Assembly (NCBI GenBank): GCA_963739005.1
Contig: CAVTYQ010000004.1
Span: forward strand, 310,001 to 374,000
Direction of reading: 5' to 3'
DNA length: 64,000 bases
Source of the DNA: DASWJZ01 sp963739005
GTDB taxonomy: Bacteria > Pseudomonadota > Alphaproteobacteria > Rhizobiales > Afifellaceae
Shown here: piece by piece, positions 25,746 through 33,913 of the stretch
Position numbering within the stretch: position 1 is the first letter of the stretch
Layout: each line of letters opens with the position of its first letter
Notes under the pieces: generated by a model
What the model was told of the DNA's origin: nothing
Database searches by the model: none
The model's input: only the letters and a program-made list of their open reading frames with translations
Made by a program: the position numbers and the translations under genes

Positions 25746-26511
25746 TTCGCAGGCTCGGCGTTTATCCGGCCTGATCCTGCCGGCGATTCTTGCCCTTGCC
25801 GGCATCGCCGTTCTCGTCTCGCTCGGGAACTGGCAGGTTCGCCGCCTGGCCTGGAAAGAGGATTTGATCGCAAGGGTCGCCGAACGCCCGACGCTGGCGG
25901 CCCTCGACCTCACTGCGACGGGTCTCGCCGAGATCGGCGATCCGGCTGCGTTTCTCGAATCGAACGAGTATCGCGCCGCGCTTCTCTCCGGCGAGTATCT
26001 CCCGGCCGGCGAGGTTCTGGTCTTCACCTCCCTTGATGAGCCGAAGGGGCCGCTCCGCGGGCCGGGCTACTGGGTGTTGACGCCGTTCCATTCCTCCGTT
26101 TCCGATATCCCCGTTTACGTTAATCGGGGCTTCGTGCCGCAGGAGAAGCAGGCGGACTACGCGCCGCCGCCTTCGGAAGACGTGACCATCCGAGGGCTTA
26201 TCCGTGCGCCCGAGCTTGGCAGCTGGTTCACGCCCGATCCCGATCTCAAGAAGCGCATATTCTACGCCAGGGACGTTTCCCGCATTGCCCGCGAGACAGG
26301 CTTGGGCCTTCAGGCCGGGTTCTTCATCGACCTTCTCGCATCGGAGACCCCGCCAGGCGGCCTGCCGCAGGCGGGGGAGACGCGCATGATATTCCCCAAC
26401 GATCATCTTCAATACGCCATCACCTGGTACGGGCTCGCCGCCGCGCTTCTGGCGGTTTTCTCCGTTTTTGCTTGGCGCCGGCTGAATGATCGCGCTGATA
26501 AGGCCGCTTGA
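25732..26511 (+). CDS. SURF1 family cytochrome oxidase assembly protein, apparent non-ATG start
   Basis: About 259 residues. SURF1 helps insert heme a into subunit I. An N-terminal helix (about 12-31) runs into the family motif GNWQVRRLAWK; the periplasmic part has YWVLTPF and VYVNRGFVP, and a second helix closes the protein (QYAITWYGLAAALLAVF). Between the in-frame stop at 25687 and a TTG at 25864 there is no ATG, GTG or TTG. Starting at 25864 would delete the first helix and the WQ motif. I place the start at ATC 25732, which follows AGAGGG by 8 bases and reads (M)TATDSQ. A CTG at 25714 or a sequence error at the start codon are alternatives. Confidence 0.85.
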   Translation: MTATDSQARRLSGLILPAILALAGIAVLVSLGNWQVRRLAWKEDLIARVAERPTLAALDLTATGLAEIGDPAAFLESNEYRAALLSGEYLPAGEVLVFTSLDEPKGPLRGPGYWVLTPFHSSVSDIPVYVNRGFVPQEKQADYAPPPSEDVTIRGLIRAPELGSWFTPDPDLKKRIFYARDVSRIARETGLGLQAGFFIDLLASETPPGGLPQAGETRMIFPNDHLQYAITWYGLAAALLAVFSVFAWRRLNDRADKAA

Positions 26512-26547
26512 CGCGACCCTGGTAGGCTCCCTAACTGCGGGAGACAG

Positions 26548-27504
26548 ATGCCCGGCCCCAAGCTTCACATTCTGCTCTGTGCCCCGCGCGGCTTCTGCGC
26601 GGGCGTTGAGCGCGCGATCCAGGTCGTCGAGGAGGCGCTGGAGCGCTTCGGCGCGCCCGTCTACGTCCGCCACGAGATCGTCCACAACCGCTACGTGGTG
26701 GAAAGCCTGAAGGCCAAGGGCGCGATCTTCGTCGAGGAGCTCGAGGAGATTCCGGAATCCAACAAGCCGGTCGTCTTTTCGGCGCACGGGGTCTCCAAGA
26801 AGGTGCGCGAAGACGCCGCGAATCGGAACATCGCCGTGCTCGACGCGACTTGCCCTCTCGTTTCCAAGGTCCACAAGGAAGCCATTCTCCACGCGCGCCG
26901 CGGACACGAGATCGTCCTTGTCGGACACGCCGGCCATCCGGAAGTGGAAGGCACGATGGGGCAGCTGCCGACCGGAATGATCAACCTCGTGGAGACGGCC
27001 GAGGACGCGCGTACCTTCCAGCCGCGCGAGCCGGACAATCTCGCCTGGATCACCCAGACCACGCTTTCCGTCGACGACACGTCGGAGATCGTCGAGGTGT
27101 TGAAGGAGCGGTTTCCCAACATCAAGGGACCGCACAAGGACGACATCTGCTACGCGACCACCAATCGTCAGGAAGCGGTGAAGCGCATCGCGCCGGTGGT
27201 CGACCGCATGATCGTCGTCGGCGCGCCGAACTCCTCCAACTCGCAGCGGCTGGTCGAGGTCGCCGAGCGCGCCGGCTGTCCGCGCGCCTTTCTAATCCAG
27301 CGCGCTTCCGAGATCGATTGGTCGGTGTTCGAGGGGGCCGAGCGGATCGGCGTCACGGCGGGAGCTTCGGCGCCGGAGGTGATCGTGGAGGAGGTGCTCG
27401 ACGCTTTCGCCGCGCGCTTCGACATCAATGTCGAGCTCGTCCGCACCGCTGAAGAGAACATCGTCTTCAGCCTTCCGAGGCAGCTTCGCGAGGCCGCGGC
27501 CTGA
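26548..27504 (+). CDS. ispH: 4-hydroxy-3-methylbut-2-enyl diphosphate reductase
   Basis: 318 residues. This iron-sulfur enzyme makes IPP and DMAPP in the last step of the MEP isoprenoid pathway. The three cluster cysteines are C17 (APRGFCAGV), C102 (DATCPLV) and C201 (ICYATTNRQ), and the EIVHN and GAPNSSNS substrate motifs are present. It lies 36 bp after SURF1. Isoprenoid precursors feed the heme O and ubiquinone tails made by ctaB and ubiA in this window. Confidence 0.97.
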   Translation: MPGPKLHILLCAPRGFCAGVERAIQVVEEALERFGAPVYVRHEIVHNRYVVESLKAKGAIFVEELEEIPESNKPVVFSAHGVSKKVREDAANRNIAVLDATCPLVSKVHKEAILHARRGHEIVLVGHAGHPEVEGTMGQLPTGMINLVETAEDARTFQPREPDNLAWITQTTLSVDDTSEIVEVLKERFPNIKGPHKDDICYATTNRQEAVKRIAPVVDRMIVVGAPNSSNSQRLVEVAERAGCPRAFLIQRASEIDWSVFEGAERIGVTAGASAPEVIVEEVLDAFAARFDINVELVRTAEENIVFSLPRQLREAAA

Positions 27505-27507
27505 GAA

Positions 27508-27597
27508 GCATGATCCCGAAAAGTGGGAACCGGTTTTCGGATCAGATCATGCTCGAACGGAGCGCTAGAGCCCCCATTCTGATTCCATCGGAATGGG
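27508..27597. repeat. RIME1-like double palindrome
   Basis: Two hairpins in the gap between ispH and thrB. The first (27508-27552) begins GCATGATCCCGAAAAGTGG and ends CGGATCAGATCATGC, an imperfect palindrome well known between genes of rhizobia and relatives. The second (27573-27597) has arms CCCATTCTGAT and ATCGGAATGGG around TCC, with one G-T mismatch. The pair resembles the rhizobial intergenic mosaic element RIME1. It begins three bases after the ispH stop, so it can shape the 3' end of that mRNA. Confidence 0.65.
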
Positions 27598-27623
27598 CAG
27601 GTCCCTAGGGCAGGCATTTCCCC

Positions 27624-28589
27624 ATGGCCGTCTACACCGACGTCGGCGACGCCGACCTCGAAGCGCTGCTCAAGGTCTACGATCTCGGAACGATCCTTTC
27701 CTTCAAGGGCATCGCGGAGGGCGTCGAGAACTCGAACTTCCTGCTCCGCGCCGAGTCCGGCACCTACATCCTGACCCTCTACGAGAAGCGCGTCGCGGAA
27801 GCCGATCTTCCGTTCTTTCTCGGCCTGATGGAGCACTTGGCGGCGCGCGGCATCCGCTGCCCGCTGCCCGTGCGCGGCCGTGACGGGGAGACTTTCCACC
27901 GCATTGCCGGACGGCCGGCCGCGCTGATCACGTTCCTGGAAGGAATGTGGGTTCGCCGCCCGCAGGCGCATCATTGTGCCGCGCTCGGCCAGGCGCTCGC
28001 TGAGATGCATCAGGCCGGTCGCGATTTTCCGCTTCGCCGCGAGAATGCGCTCTCCGCATCCGGCTGGCGCCCGCTTTTTGAGATGTCGCGCGCCCGCGCC
28101 GATACGGTCGAGCCCGGCCTTGCCGCTTTCGTTGCGGCGGAGCTCGATGCGCTCGAAGCGGCTTGGCCTGGAAATCTTCCCGCGGGCGTCATTCACGCCG
28201 ACCTCTTTCCGGACAACGTCTTCTTCCTGCGGGGGCGCCTCTCCGGCCTGATCGACTTCTATTTCGCCTGCAACGATCTTCTCGCCTACGACATCGCGGT
28301 CTGCCTGAACGCCTGGTGCTTCGAGCCGGACAATTCCTTCAATGTCACCAAGGGGAGGGCGCTCATGCAGGCCTATGCGGGCGTGCGCGCGCTTGAGCCG
28401 GCCGAGCTTGCCGCGCTGCCCATGCTGTCGCGCGGCGCGGCACTTCGCTTCCTGCTGACCCGGCTGCACGACTGGCTGGACGTGCCCGCAGGCGCGCTCG
28501 TCACGCCGAAGGATCCGCGCGAATATCTCCGCAAGCTCCGCTTCCATCAGCGCGTGAGAAGCGCCGCCGACTACGGCGCGGCGACATGA
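27624..28589 (+). CDS. thrB: Homoserine kinase, type II (APH-fold)
   Basis: 321 residues. It phosphorylates homoserine in threonine synthesis; the product is used by ThrC, encoded 12 kb away in this window. Unlike the GHMP-type enzyme of enterobacteria, this one has the aminoglycoside-phosphotransferase fold: the N-terminal MAVYTDVGDADLEALL and GIAEGVENSNF stretches are family markers, the catalytic loop is HADLFPDN at 191-198 with D193, and the metal motif is LIDFYFA. It overlaps rnhA by four bases (ATGA). Confidence 0.94.
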   Translation: MAVYTDVGDADLEALLKVYDLGTILSFKGIAEGVENSNFLLRAESGTYILTLYEKRVAEADLPFFLGLMEHLAARGIRCPLPVRGRDGETFHRIAGRPAALITFLEGMWVRRPQAHHCAALGQALAEMHQAGRDFPLRRENALSASGWRPLFEMSRARADTVEPGLAAFVAAELDALEAAWPGNLPAGVIHADLFPDNVFFLRGRLSGLIDFYFACNDLLAYDIAVCLNAWCFEPDNSFNVTKGRALMQAYAGVRALEPAELAALPMLSRGAALRFLLTRLHDWLDVPAGALVTPKDPREYLRKLRFHQRVRSAADYGAAT

Positions 28590-29041
28590 CGAAGGACGGA
28601 AAGCGCGTCGTCATTCATACCGACGGCGCCTGCTCCGGCAATCCGGGGCCGGGCGGCTGGGCGGCGATCCTCGAACATGACGGGCGCGAGAAGGAGCTCT
28701 TCGGCGGTGCTCCGGACACCACCAACAACCGCATGGAGCTGACCGCCGCGATCGAGGCGCTGAAAGCGCTGAAGGGCTCTCTCGTCGTCGAGCTTCACAC
28801 CGACTCCGAATATCTGCGGAACGGGATCACGAAATGGATTCACGGCTGGAAGCGGAACGGCTGGAAGACCTCCGACAGGAAGCCGGTGAAGAACGCCGAT
28901 CTCTGGCAGGCGCTTGAGCGGCTCGCGGAGAACCACGACGTGGAGTGGCGCTGGGTGCGCGGCCATTCCGGCCACGATCTGAACGAGCGCGCCGACGCGC
29001 TCGCCAGGCAAGGGATGGCGCCGTATTTGAAGAAGTCGTGA
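28586..29041 (+). CDS. rnhA: Ribonuclease HI
   Basis: 151 residues. It cuts the RNA strand of RNA-DNA hybrids. The four catalytic acids are D13 (IHTDGACSGNPGPGG), E51 (NNRMELTAAI), D73 (HTDSEYL) and D137 (LNERADALA). The ATG overlaps the thrB stop, a coupling kept in many Hyphomicrobiales. RNase HII is also encoded in this window at 61.8 kb, so the cell has both enzyme types. Confidence 0.97.
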   Translation: MTKDGKRVVIHTDGACSGNPGPGGWAAILEHDGREKELFGGAPDTTNNRMELTAAIEALKALKGSLVVELHTDSEYLRNGITKWIHGWKRNGWKTSDRKPVKNADLWQALERLAENHDVEWRWVRGHSGHDLNERADALARQGMAPYLKKS

Positions 29042-29058
29042 GGGCTGCCTGAACCAAT

Positions 29059-29088
29059 GTCGTCATTGCCGGGCTTGACCCGGCATTC
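29059..29088 (+). repeat. Dispersed hairpin repeat, copy 1 (after rnhA)
   Basis: The sequence from GTCGTCATTGCCGGG onward holds a hairpin with 7-bp arms TGCCGGG (29067-29073) and CCCGGCA (29079-29085) around CTTGA. The same element occurs at 61718-61750. It follows the rnhA stop by 18 bp and may act at the mRNA 3' end. Confidence 0.6.
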
Positions 29089-29104
29089 GATTCCGTCGCG
29101 GCGG

Positions 29105-29217
29105 CGATCGGCACAGAAGCGCTTCGGCAGATCACGCCGCGGCGCGCCTGATCGCAGCATCCATAAGAAGCTTGCCGCAGTCTTGAGCTCGTCCGCATTC
29201 GGGTGCTCAGGGGACAT
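29105..29217 (-). mobile_element. IS5-type transposase remnant
   Basis: On the minus strand, about 37 codons read FLWMLRSGAPRRDLPKRF, matching the N-terminal region of IS5-family transposases (typical form: WVLRTGAPWRDLPERY). No longer transposase frame, inverted repeats or target duplication are visible, so this is a decayed fragment. It fills most of the 299-bp gap between rnhA and the GntR gene; the remaining sequence (29218-29340) shows nothing I can name. It marks the edge of the accessory GntR/ABC/DadA block. Confidence 0.6.
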
Positions 29218-29340
29218 GACGCGGACGACCCCTCATTTCGCATTTTGACAGAACCATAGCGAGCTTGAGCACCGCCGGCGCCAGACCAAATTTACGCCTC
29301 GAACAACGTTCTGACCCACGACGGCGGCCATCGGCGAGTA

Positions 29341-30024
29341 TCAGATTATCTTGCGAACTTCCTGCTCGAAGCTCAACACATGGTTGAGGGCAATGCGTTC
29401 GGCGGTATCTGCGTCGCCGCGGCAGACCGCCTCGAGCATTTGGACCTGCTCGTGCACCACCTTGTCGAGCCCGGTGATCAGTGACGGAAACCGCCGCAAC
29501 GCCACATAGAGGATACGCAGGGAGAGATTGTGGTAGTGGTCGAGCGTCTCGAACAGGTAGGGGTTCTTGGCGCTCCGATAGATGAAGCGGTGGATGCGGC
29601 GGTCAAGAGCGAGCAGGGCATCGGTCTCTTTGGAAACTTCGAGGGCCTGGAGCGCGGCAATCAGCTCCCGCGCCTCGCGGCGTTCAGGCTCGCTCAGGCG
29701 CTGTGCAGCCAACCGAGTGGCCCAGGACTCGATCCGCGCCCGCGCCTCGTAGATCGCGGTAAGATCGCTGATGTCGATCTTGCTGACGAATGTCCCGCCA
29801 CGCGCCACCACGACGACGAAACCGTCGCGCTGGAGCCGTAAGAGCGCCTCGCGGACGGGGGTGCGACCGACGTCGAGCCGACGCATCAGTTCGGGCTCGC
29901 GCAAAAGGGTGCCGGGCGGCAGGCGCACCGCGATGATGTCCTCGCGCAGCTGGATGTAGGTCCGCTCCGCCAGGCTGAGCCCGGTCTCCAGCACCTCCGC
30001 GTCCCCGTCCGGCACGGCATCCAT
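29341..30024 (-). CDS. GntR family transcriptional regulator, FadR/FCD type
   Basis: 227 residues. An N-terminal winged helix (about 20-85; REDIIAVRLPPGTLLREPELMRRLDVGRTPVREALLRL in outline) is followed by an all-helical FCD effector domain with the metal-site pattern of His and Asp residues (DRRIHRFIY and a NHVLSFEQ ending). Such proteins usually repress a neighbouring catabolic operon until an organic acid or amino acid binds. It is divergent from an amino acid ABC operon with a palindromic operator between them, so it very likely controls that operon and itself. Confidence 0.93.
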   Translation of the reverse strand: MDAVPDGDAEVLETGLSLAERTYIQLREDIIAVRLPPGTLLREPELMRRLDVGRTPVREALLRLQRDGFVVVVARGGTFVSKIDISDLTAIYEARARIESWATRLAAQRLSEPERREARELIAALQALEVSKETDALLALDRRIHRFIYRSAKNPYLFETLDHYHNLSLRILYVALRRFPSLITGLDKVVHEQVQMLEAVCRGDADTAERIALNHVLSFEQEVRKII

Positions 30025-30077
30025 GCAGTTCGTCCCCAGCCCGTCGCGCGATCGGAAGCGATTCGCGCCCTTCCCAC

Positions 30078-30130
30078 TTGACAGCGGATTTCAATAATAT
30101 ATCAGATTGATATATTACTAATATATTGAA
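30078..30130. promoter_or_regulatory. AT-rich palindromic operator and promoter between gntR and the ABC operon
   Basis: A perfect inverted repeat with 10-bp arms, TAATATATCA (30095-30104) and TGATATATTA (30108-30117), surrounds GAT. A further half site TAATATATT (30119-30127) and outer arms TTCAATA/TATTGAA (30090-30096, 30124-30130) lie around it. A consensus -35 TTGACA sits at 30078-30083, so for rightward transcription the palindrome falls on the -10 region (TATCAG or similar near 30100). Repressor binding would block RNA polymerase. The region is strikingly AT-rich in a GC-rich genome. Confidence 0.7.
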
Positions 30131-30148
30131 CGGAAGGGAGGGAGGCGA

Positions 30149-31069
30149 ATGGCTGAGATCGGGAATTTTCCGCTTTCCACGATGAAGGGCGGCGCCGCGG
30201 GGCTACTGGGACTCGGGCTTTGCCTCCTGGCGACGCCGGCGGCGCTGGCGGACGACCTCGAGACCTTGGACCCCGGCGTGCTGCAGGTCACCATTGAGCC
30301 CTACATGCCCTACACGGCGATGAAGGATGGGCAGCTGGTCGGCCTGGACAGCGACATCCTTGCCGCGGTCGCGCAGAAGCTCGGGCTCAAGCTCGAGGTC
30401 AGCGTCACCGACTTTTCCGGCATGCTGGCGTCGGTGCAGTCGCAACGGGCAGACATCACGGTTGGGGGCATCGCCTGGTCCGACGCGCGCCGGAAGGTTG
30501 GGCTGTTCACCGACCCGCCCTATTACTCGCCGCCGGCGCTCGCCGTGGCGGGGTCGGCGAGCTACCCGGACGTCGCGAGCCTCGAGGGCAAGTCGCTCGG
30601 CACGGTCACCGGCTATGTCTGGGCGAAATCGATTACCGAGGTGCCCGATGCGACCCCACATACCTACCCGACGGCCAACGGCGTCTTCGACGACCTCGCG
30701 GCCGGACGGCTCGACGTCGGTTTCCTCGATCCGCTGCTCATCACCTACGAGCAGCAGCAGCGGCCCGACACCAAGATCCGGATCGAATACTTGACGCCGC
30801 CGAGCGCCGACCAGGTGAAGGCGCATCCGGCCTACCAGTACTTCCAGCCTTACATGACCGGGTTCTATCTGCCCATGCAGGCGCCCAAGCTCACGCAGGC
30901 GATCTCGGACCAGATCGACGCCATGTACAAGGACGGATCGCTCTCGGCGTTGGTCACCAAATGGGGCGGCGATCCGAAGCAGTTCCTGGTGCCCGCTCCG
31001 GACATGGCGGCGCAACGGCGCGGCGTCGACCGTTCCGATACGTGGTCGCCGCCCTCGATCGAGCCGTGA
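30149..31069 (+). CDS. Amino acid ABC transporter, periplasmic binding protein
   Basis: 306 residues. The start at 30149 follows GGAGGGAGGCGA. A long signal peptide ends near residue 35 (LLATPAALADD). The mature part is a family 3 solute-binding protein: VTIEPYMPYTAMKDGQLVGLDSD, VTDFSGMLASVQSQRADITVGG, LEGKSLGTVTGYVWAK and the YKDGSLSALVTKWG ending. Family 3 proteins bind polar amino acids or opines; the ligand cannot be fixed by eye. First gene of the operon controlled by the divergent GntR protein. Confidence 0.92.
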   Translation: MAEIGNFPLSTMKGGAAGLLGLGLCLLATPAALADDLETLDPGVLQVTIEPYMPYTAMKDGQLVGLDSDILAAVAQKLGLKLEVSVTDFSGMLASVQSQRADITVGGIAWSDARRKVGLFTDPPYYSPPALAVAGSASYPDVASLEGKSLGTVTGYVWAKSITEVPDATPHTYPTANGVFDDLAAGRLDVGFLDPLLITYEQQQRPDTKIRIEYLTPPSADQVKAHPAYQYFQPYMTGFYLPMQAPKLTQAISDQIDAMYKDGSLSALVTKWGGDPKQFLVPAPDMAAQRRGVDRSDTWSPPSIEP

Positions 31070-31085
31070 GCACGGGGAGGCCGGC

Positions 31086-31820
31086 ATGAGCCTCTCGCTG
31101 CCTGGACTATTCCAGGTTCCCTGGGGTGATTTTGCGAGCAATCTGGGCGAGGGCCTGTTGCGAACCCTCGCCTACACGCTCGCGAGCTTTGCCGGTGCCG
31201 CGATCATGGGTCTCGGGCTCGCGCTGATGCGCCTCAACCGCCTCCGCATCGTGCGGCTTCCGGCCGCAGTGTACACCGAGGTCTTCAAGAACGTTCCGCT
31301 GCTGGCGATCATCTTCGTGACCTATTTCGGGCTGCCCTCGATCGGCATCAAGCTCAACGTCTTCACCGCCGGGGTGCTGAGCCTCGTGCTGTTCTACGCC
31401 GCCTACCTCTCGGAGATATTTCGCGCGGCGATCTCCGGCATCCATTCCGGGCAGAACGAAGCGGCGCAGGCGCTGGGGCTTGCGCGCGCCACGACCTTTG
31501 GCCGAGTGATCCTCCCGCAGGCGCTGCGTCTCGCCCTGCCGGGGACCAACACAATGCTGGTCGATCTTTTGAAGTCGACGTCGCTGCTGGTGACGATCTC
31601 GGCGGCAGAGCTGATGACACAGGCGCAACTGATCGCTTCCGAGACGTTCCGGGCGCTCGAAGTGTATCTGGTGATCGCGGCGATCTACTTCGTTGTCTGC
31701 TATCCGCTGTCGCAGTGTTTGCTCTGGTTGGAGCGTACCATCCAGGCGGGCGTGCCGCTCTCTCCCGGACGGCGGCGCCGGCTTGAGCTCGCCAGGGCCC
31801 TCCTTGCAGGGAAGGCGTAA
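31086..31820 (+). CDS. Amino acid ABC transporter permease (HisM/GlnP type)
   Basis: 244 residues, five transmembrane helices. The cytoplasmic EAA loop that docks on the ATPase reads EAAQALGLARATTFGRVILPQ. The FKNVPLLAIIFVTYFGLPSIG segment is typical of polar amino acid permeases. Only one permease gene is present, so it must act as a homodimer. It starts 16 bp after the binding protein gene and ends three bases before the ATPase gene. Confidence 0.93.
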   Translation: MSLSLPGLFQVPWGDFASNLGEGLLRTLAYTLASFAGAAIMGLGLALMRLNRLRIVRLPAAVYTEVFKNVPLLAIIFVTYFGLPSIGIKLNVFTAGVLSLVLFYAAYLSEIFRAAISGIHSGQNEAAQALGLARATTFGRVILPQALRLALPGTNTMLVDLLKSTSLLVTISAAELMTQAQLIASETFRALEVYLVIAAIYFVVCYPLSQCLLWLERTIQAGVPLSPGRRRRLELARALLAGKA

Positions 31821-31823
31821 GCG

Positions 31824-32627
31824 ATGGCGCAAGCGCCACTGGAGGCGATTCGTGGCATGGCGACTGCCGACGACTCGCCGGCGGTTAGGATCAGGGCCCT
31901 CACGAAATCCTTCGACGGACGGCAAGTGCTCGGCGGCATCGACCTCGACGTGCCCACCGGCCGCATCGTCAGCATCATCGGCCAGAGCGGGGGCGGCAAG
32001 ACGACCCTGATGCGCTGCGTGAACCTGCTGGAGCAGCCGGACGACGGCGTCATCACCGTCAACGGCGAGACGATCTGCGCTAAGGGCGCGGTGACCTGCA
32101 AGGACCTGCCGATGCTGCGTCAGCGCGTGGGCATGGTGTTCCAGCGCTTCAACCTCTTTCCTCACCTGACGGCGGTCGAGAACGTCGTCCTGGCGCAGAT
32201 GCACGCGGCGGCGGTGCCCGAGCGGGAAGCGGTCGAGCGGGCCGTGCGGCTGCTCACGCGCGTAGGTCTTGCGGGGCGCGCGACGGCCTACCCCGAACGC
32301 ATGTCGGGCGGCGAGCAGCAGCGTGTTGCCATCGCCCGGGCTTTGGCGCTCGGCCCGACCGTGCTGCTCTTCGACGAGCCGACCTCGGCGCTCGATCCGG
32401 AATCGACCGGCGAGGTGCTGCGCGTGATGCGGGAGCTCGCCAGGGACGGCATGACGATGATTCTCGTGACGCACGAGATACCGTTCGCCCGCGAGGTGTC
32501 GGACTGGGTCGTTTTCATCGATGGCGGCCGCATCGTCGAGCAGGGACCGGCCGCAGACGTAATCGACCGGCCGCGGGAGGCGCGAACAGCCGCCTATGTG
32601 GCGAGGTACGCCGCACCACCCGCCTGA
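31824..32627 (+). CDS. Amino acid ABC transporter ATP-binding protein (GlnQ/HisP type)
   Basis: 267 residues. All ATPase motifs are present: Walker A GQSGGGKTT, Q-loop GMVFQRFNLFPH, signature MSGGEQQR, Walker B LLFDEPTSALDPE, and switch His in VTHEI. The FNLFPHLTAVENV stretch is characteristic of the polar amino acid subfamily. A second ATG at residue 13 (31860) would give the more usual length. It completes a binding protein-permease-ATPase importer. Confidence 0.94.
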   Translation: MAQAPLEAIRGMATADDSPAVRIRALTKSFDGRQVLGGIDLDVPTGRIVSIIGQSGGGKTTLMRCVNLLEQPDDGVITVNGETICAKGAVTCKDLPMLRQRVGMVFQRFNLFPHLTAVENVVLAQMHAAAVPEREAVERAVRLLTRVGLAGRATAYPERMSGGEQQRVAIARALALGPTVLLFDEPTSALDPESTGEVLRVMRELARDGMTMILVTHEIPFAREVSDWVVFIDGGRIVEQGPAADVIDRPREARTAAYVARYAAPPA

Positions 32628-32713
32628 ACGAAAACCTTGAGCGCAGTTTGTCCCACGTAGCCATCCGACGGCGGGCGGGCGTGCACGGGCTCGACGTGGA
32701 AACCAAAAGACCG

Positions 32714-33913
32714 ATGAGCAGAATTTCGACGGACATCGCCCTGATCGGCGGCGGCGTCATCGGCCTGGCGGCGGCGCTTCGGCTCCGCGCCGACGGACGC
32801 GAGGTCGTCGTGATCGAGCCCGACGAGCCGGGATCGGGGGCGTCCTACGGAAACGCCGGCACCATTGCGAGCTACGCGGTGATTCCGGTTGGGACCCCGG
32901 CAGTTCTCTCGAACCTCGCCTTCCTGCTGCTTGATCCGGCCAGTCCCCTGAGCATTCGCAAATCCGCTCTGCCCACGCTGTTCCCGTGGCTTGCGCGGTT
33001 CGCCTATCAGGCCCTTCCGCACCGCTATCGCGACAATGCGCGCAAGATAGCCGAGCTTCTCTCGGATGCCGCGCCGGCTTGGAAGGAGCTTGCGGCGGAG
33101 ATCGGCGCCGCGAGCCTGCTGTCGGCGAAGGGCTGTCTCTATGTCTACGAGACGCGCAAGGCGTTCGACGCCGCAGCCGGCGACATCGCGCTCCGCCGCG
33201 GTTACGGCGTCTCCCAGGAGCTGCTCACGGGCGAAGAAGTGGCGCGGCTCGAAACGAAGTTGCCGGCCGTTGAAGGGGGCGGCCTGTTCTTCCCCGACGC
33301 CATGAGCGTCAGCGACCCGGGTGAGGTGATGGGGCTCTTGGCTGCGGCCGTCCGGCGGGCAGGAGCAGAGGTTGTCAGGGCCTCGGCAACGGACATCGCG
33401 CGGGAAAGGAACGGAGTTCGGGTGATGGCTGCGCCGTTCGAAATCCACGCCCGGACCGTCGTCATCGCGGCGGGTGCCCGCTCCCGCAAACTTGCCGCGC
33501 AAGCAGGCGATTCTATCCCACTCGCAACCGAGCGCGGTTATCATGTGGAGTACGACATGGCAGCGCCACCGATCGAACGGCCGGTGTGCCCTGCCACCTA
33601 CGGCTTCTATCTCTGTCCGATGCGTGGTCGACTGCGAGTCGCTGGCCTCGTCGAGCTCGGGGGGGTCACGGCCCCGGCAAATCCACGGCTTGTCGAACGG
33701 ATGATCGCGAATGCGCGACGCATGTTCCCGGACCTTGGCGCGCCCAGCAGGACCTGGCTCGGCTTCCGTTCGTCGATGCCGGACTCCGTGCCCGTCATCC
33801 GCCCCTCGAGCGGAGGCCGCGATGTGATCCTCGCCTTCGGGCATGGGCATATCGGGTTGACCCTGGCCCCGCGCACCGCACGGCTGGTCAGCGCGTTGGT
33901 GGCGCGTGACTAG
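32714..33913 (+). CDS. DadA-like FAD-dependent amino acid oxidase/dehydrogenase
   Basis: 399 residues from ATG 32714; a TTG at 32648 would add 22 residues without family sequence. The FAD-binding Rossmann motif ALIGGGVIGLAAALRLRADG lies at 8-27, and PGSGASYGNAGTI matches D-amino acid dehydrogenases. The C-terminal half has the substrate-domain pattern ending RTWLGFRSSMPDSVPVI and FGHGHIGLTLAPRTARLV. Last gene of the GntR/ABC block, so the transporter probably supplies its substrate. A D-amino acid, hydroxyproline derivative or opine are all possible. Confidence 0.85.
   Translation: MSRISTDIALIGGGVIGLAAALRLRADGREVVVIEPDEPGSGASYGNAGTIASYAVIPVGTPAVLSNLAFLLLDPASPLSIRKSALPTLFPWLARFAYQALPHRYRDNARKIAELLSDAAPAWKELAAEIGAASLLSAKGCLYVYETRKAFDAAAGDIALRRGYGVSQELLTGEEVARLETKLPAVEGGGLFFPDAMSVSDPGEVMGLLAAAVRRAGAEVVRASATDIARERNGVRVMAAPFEIHARTVVIAAGARSRKLAAQAGDSIPLATERGYHVEYDMAAPPIERPVCPATYGFYLCPMRGRLRVAGLVELGGVTAPANPRLVERMIANARRMFPDLGAPSRTWLGFRSSMPDSVPVIRPSSGGRDVILAFGHGHIGLTLAPRTARLVSALVARD

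Noticed and set aside
29080..29095. tRNA-like T-arm sequence (TTCGATTCC)
   Set aside because: It is the edge of the dispersed hairpin repeat; no acceptor stem or other tRNA arms can be folded around it.
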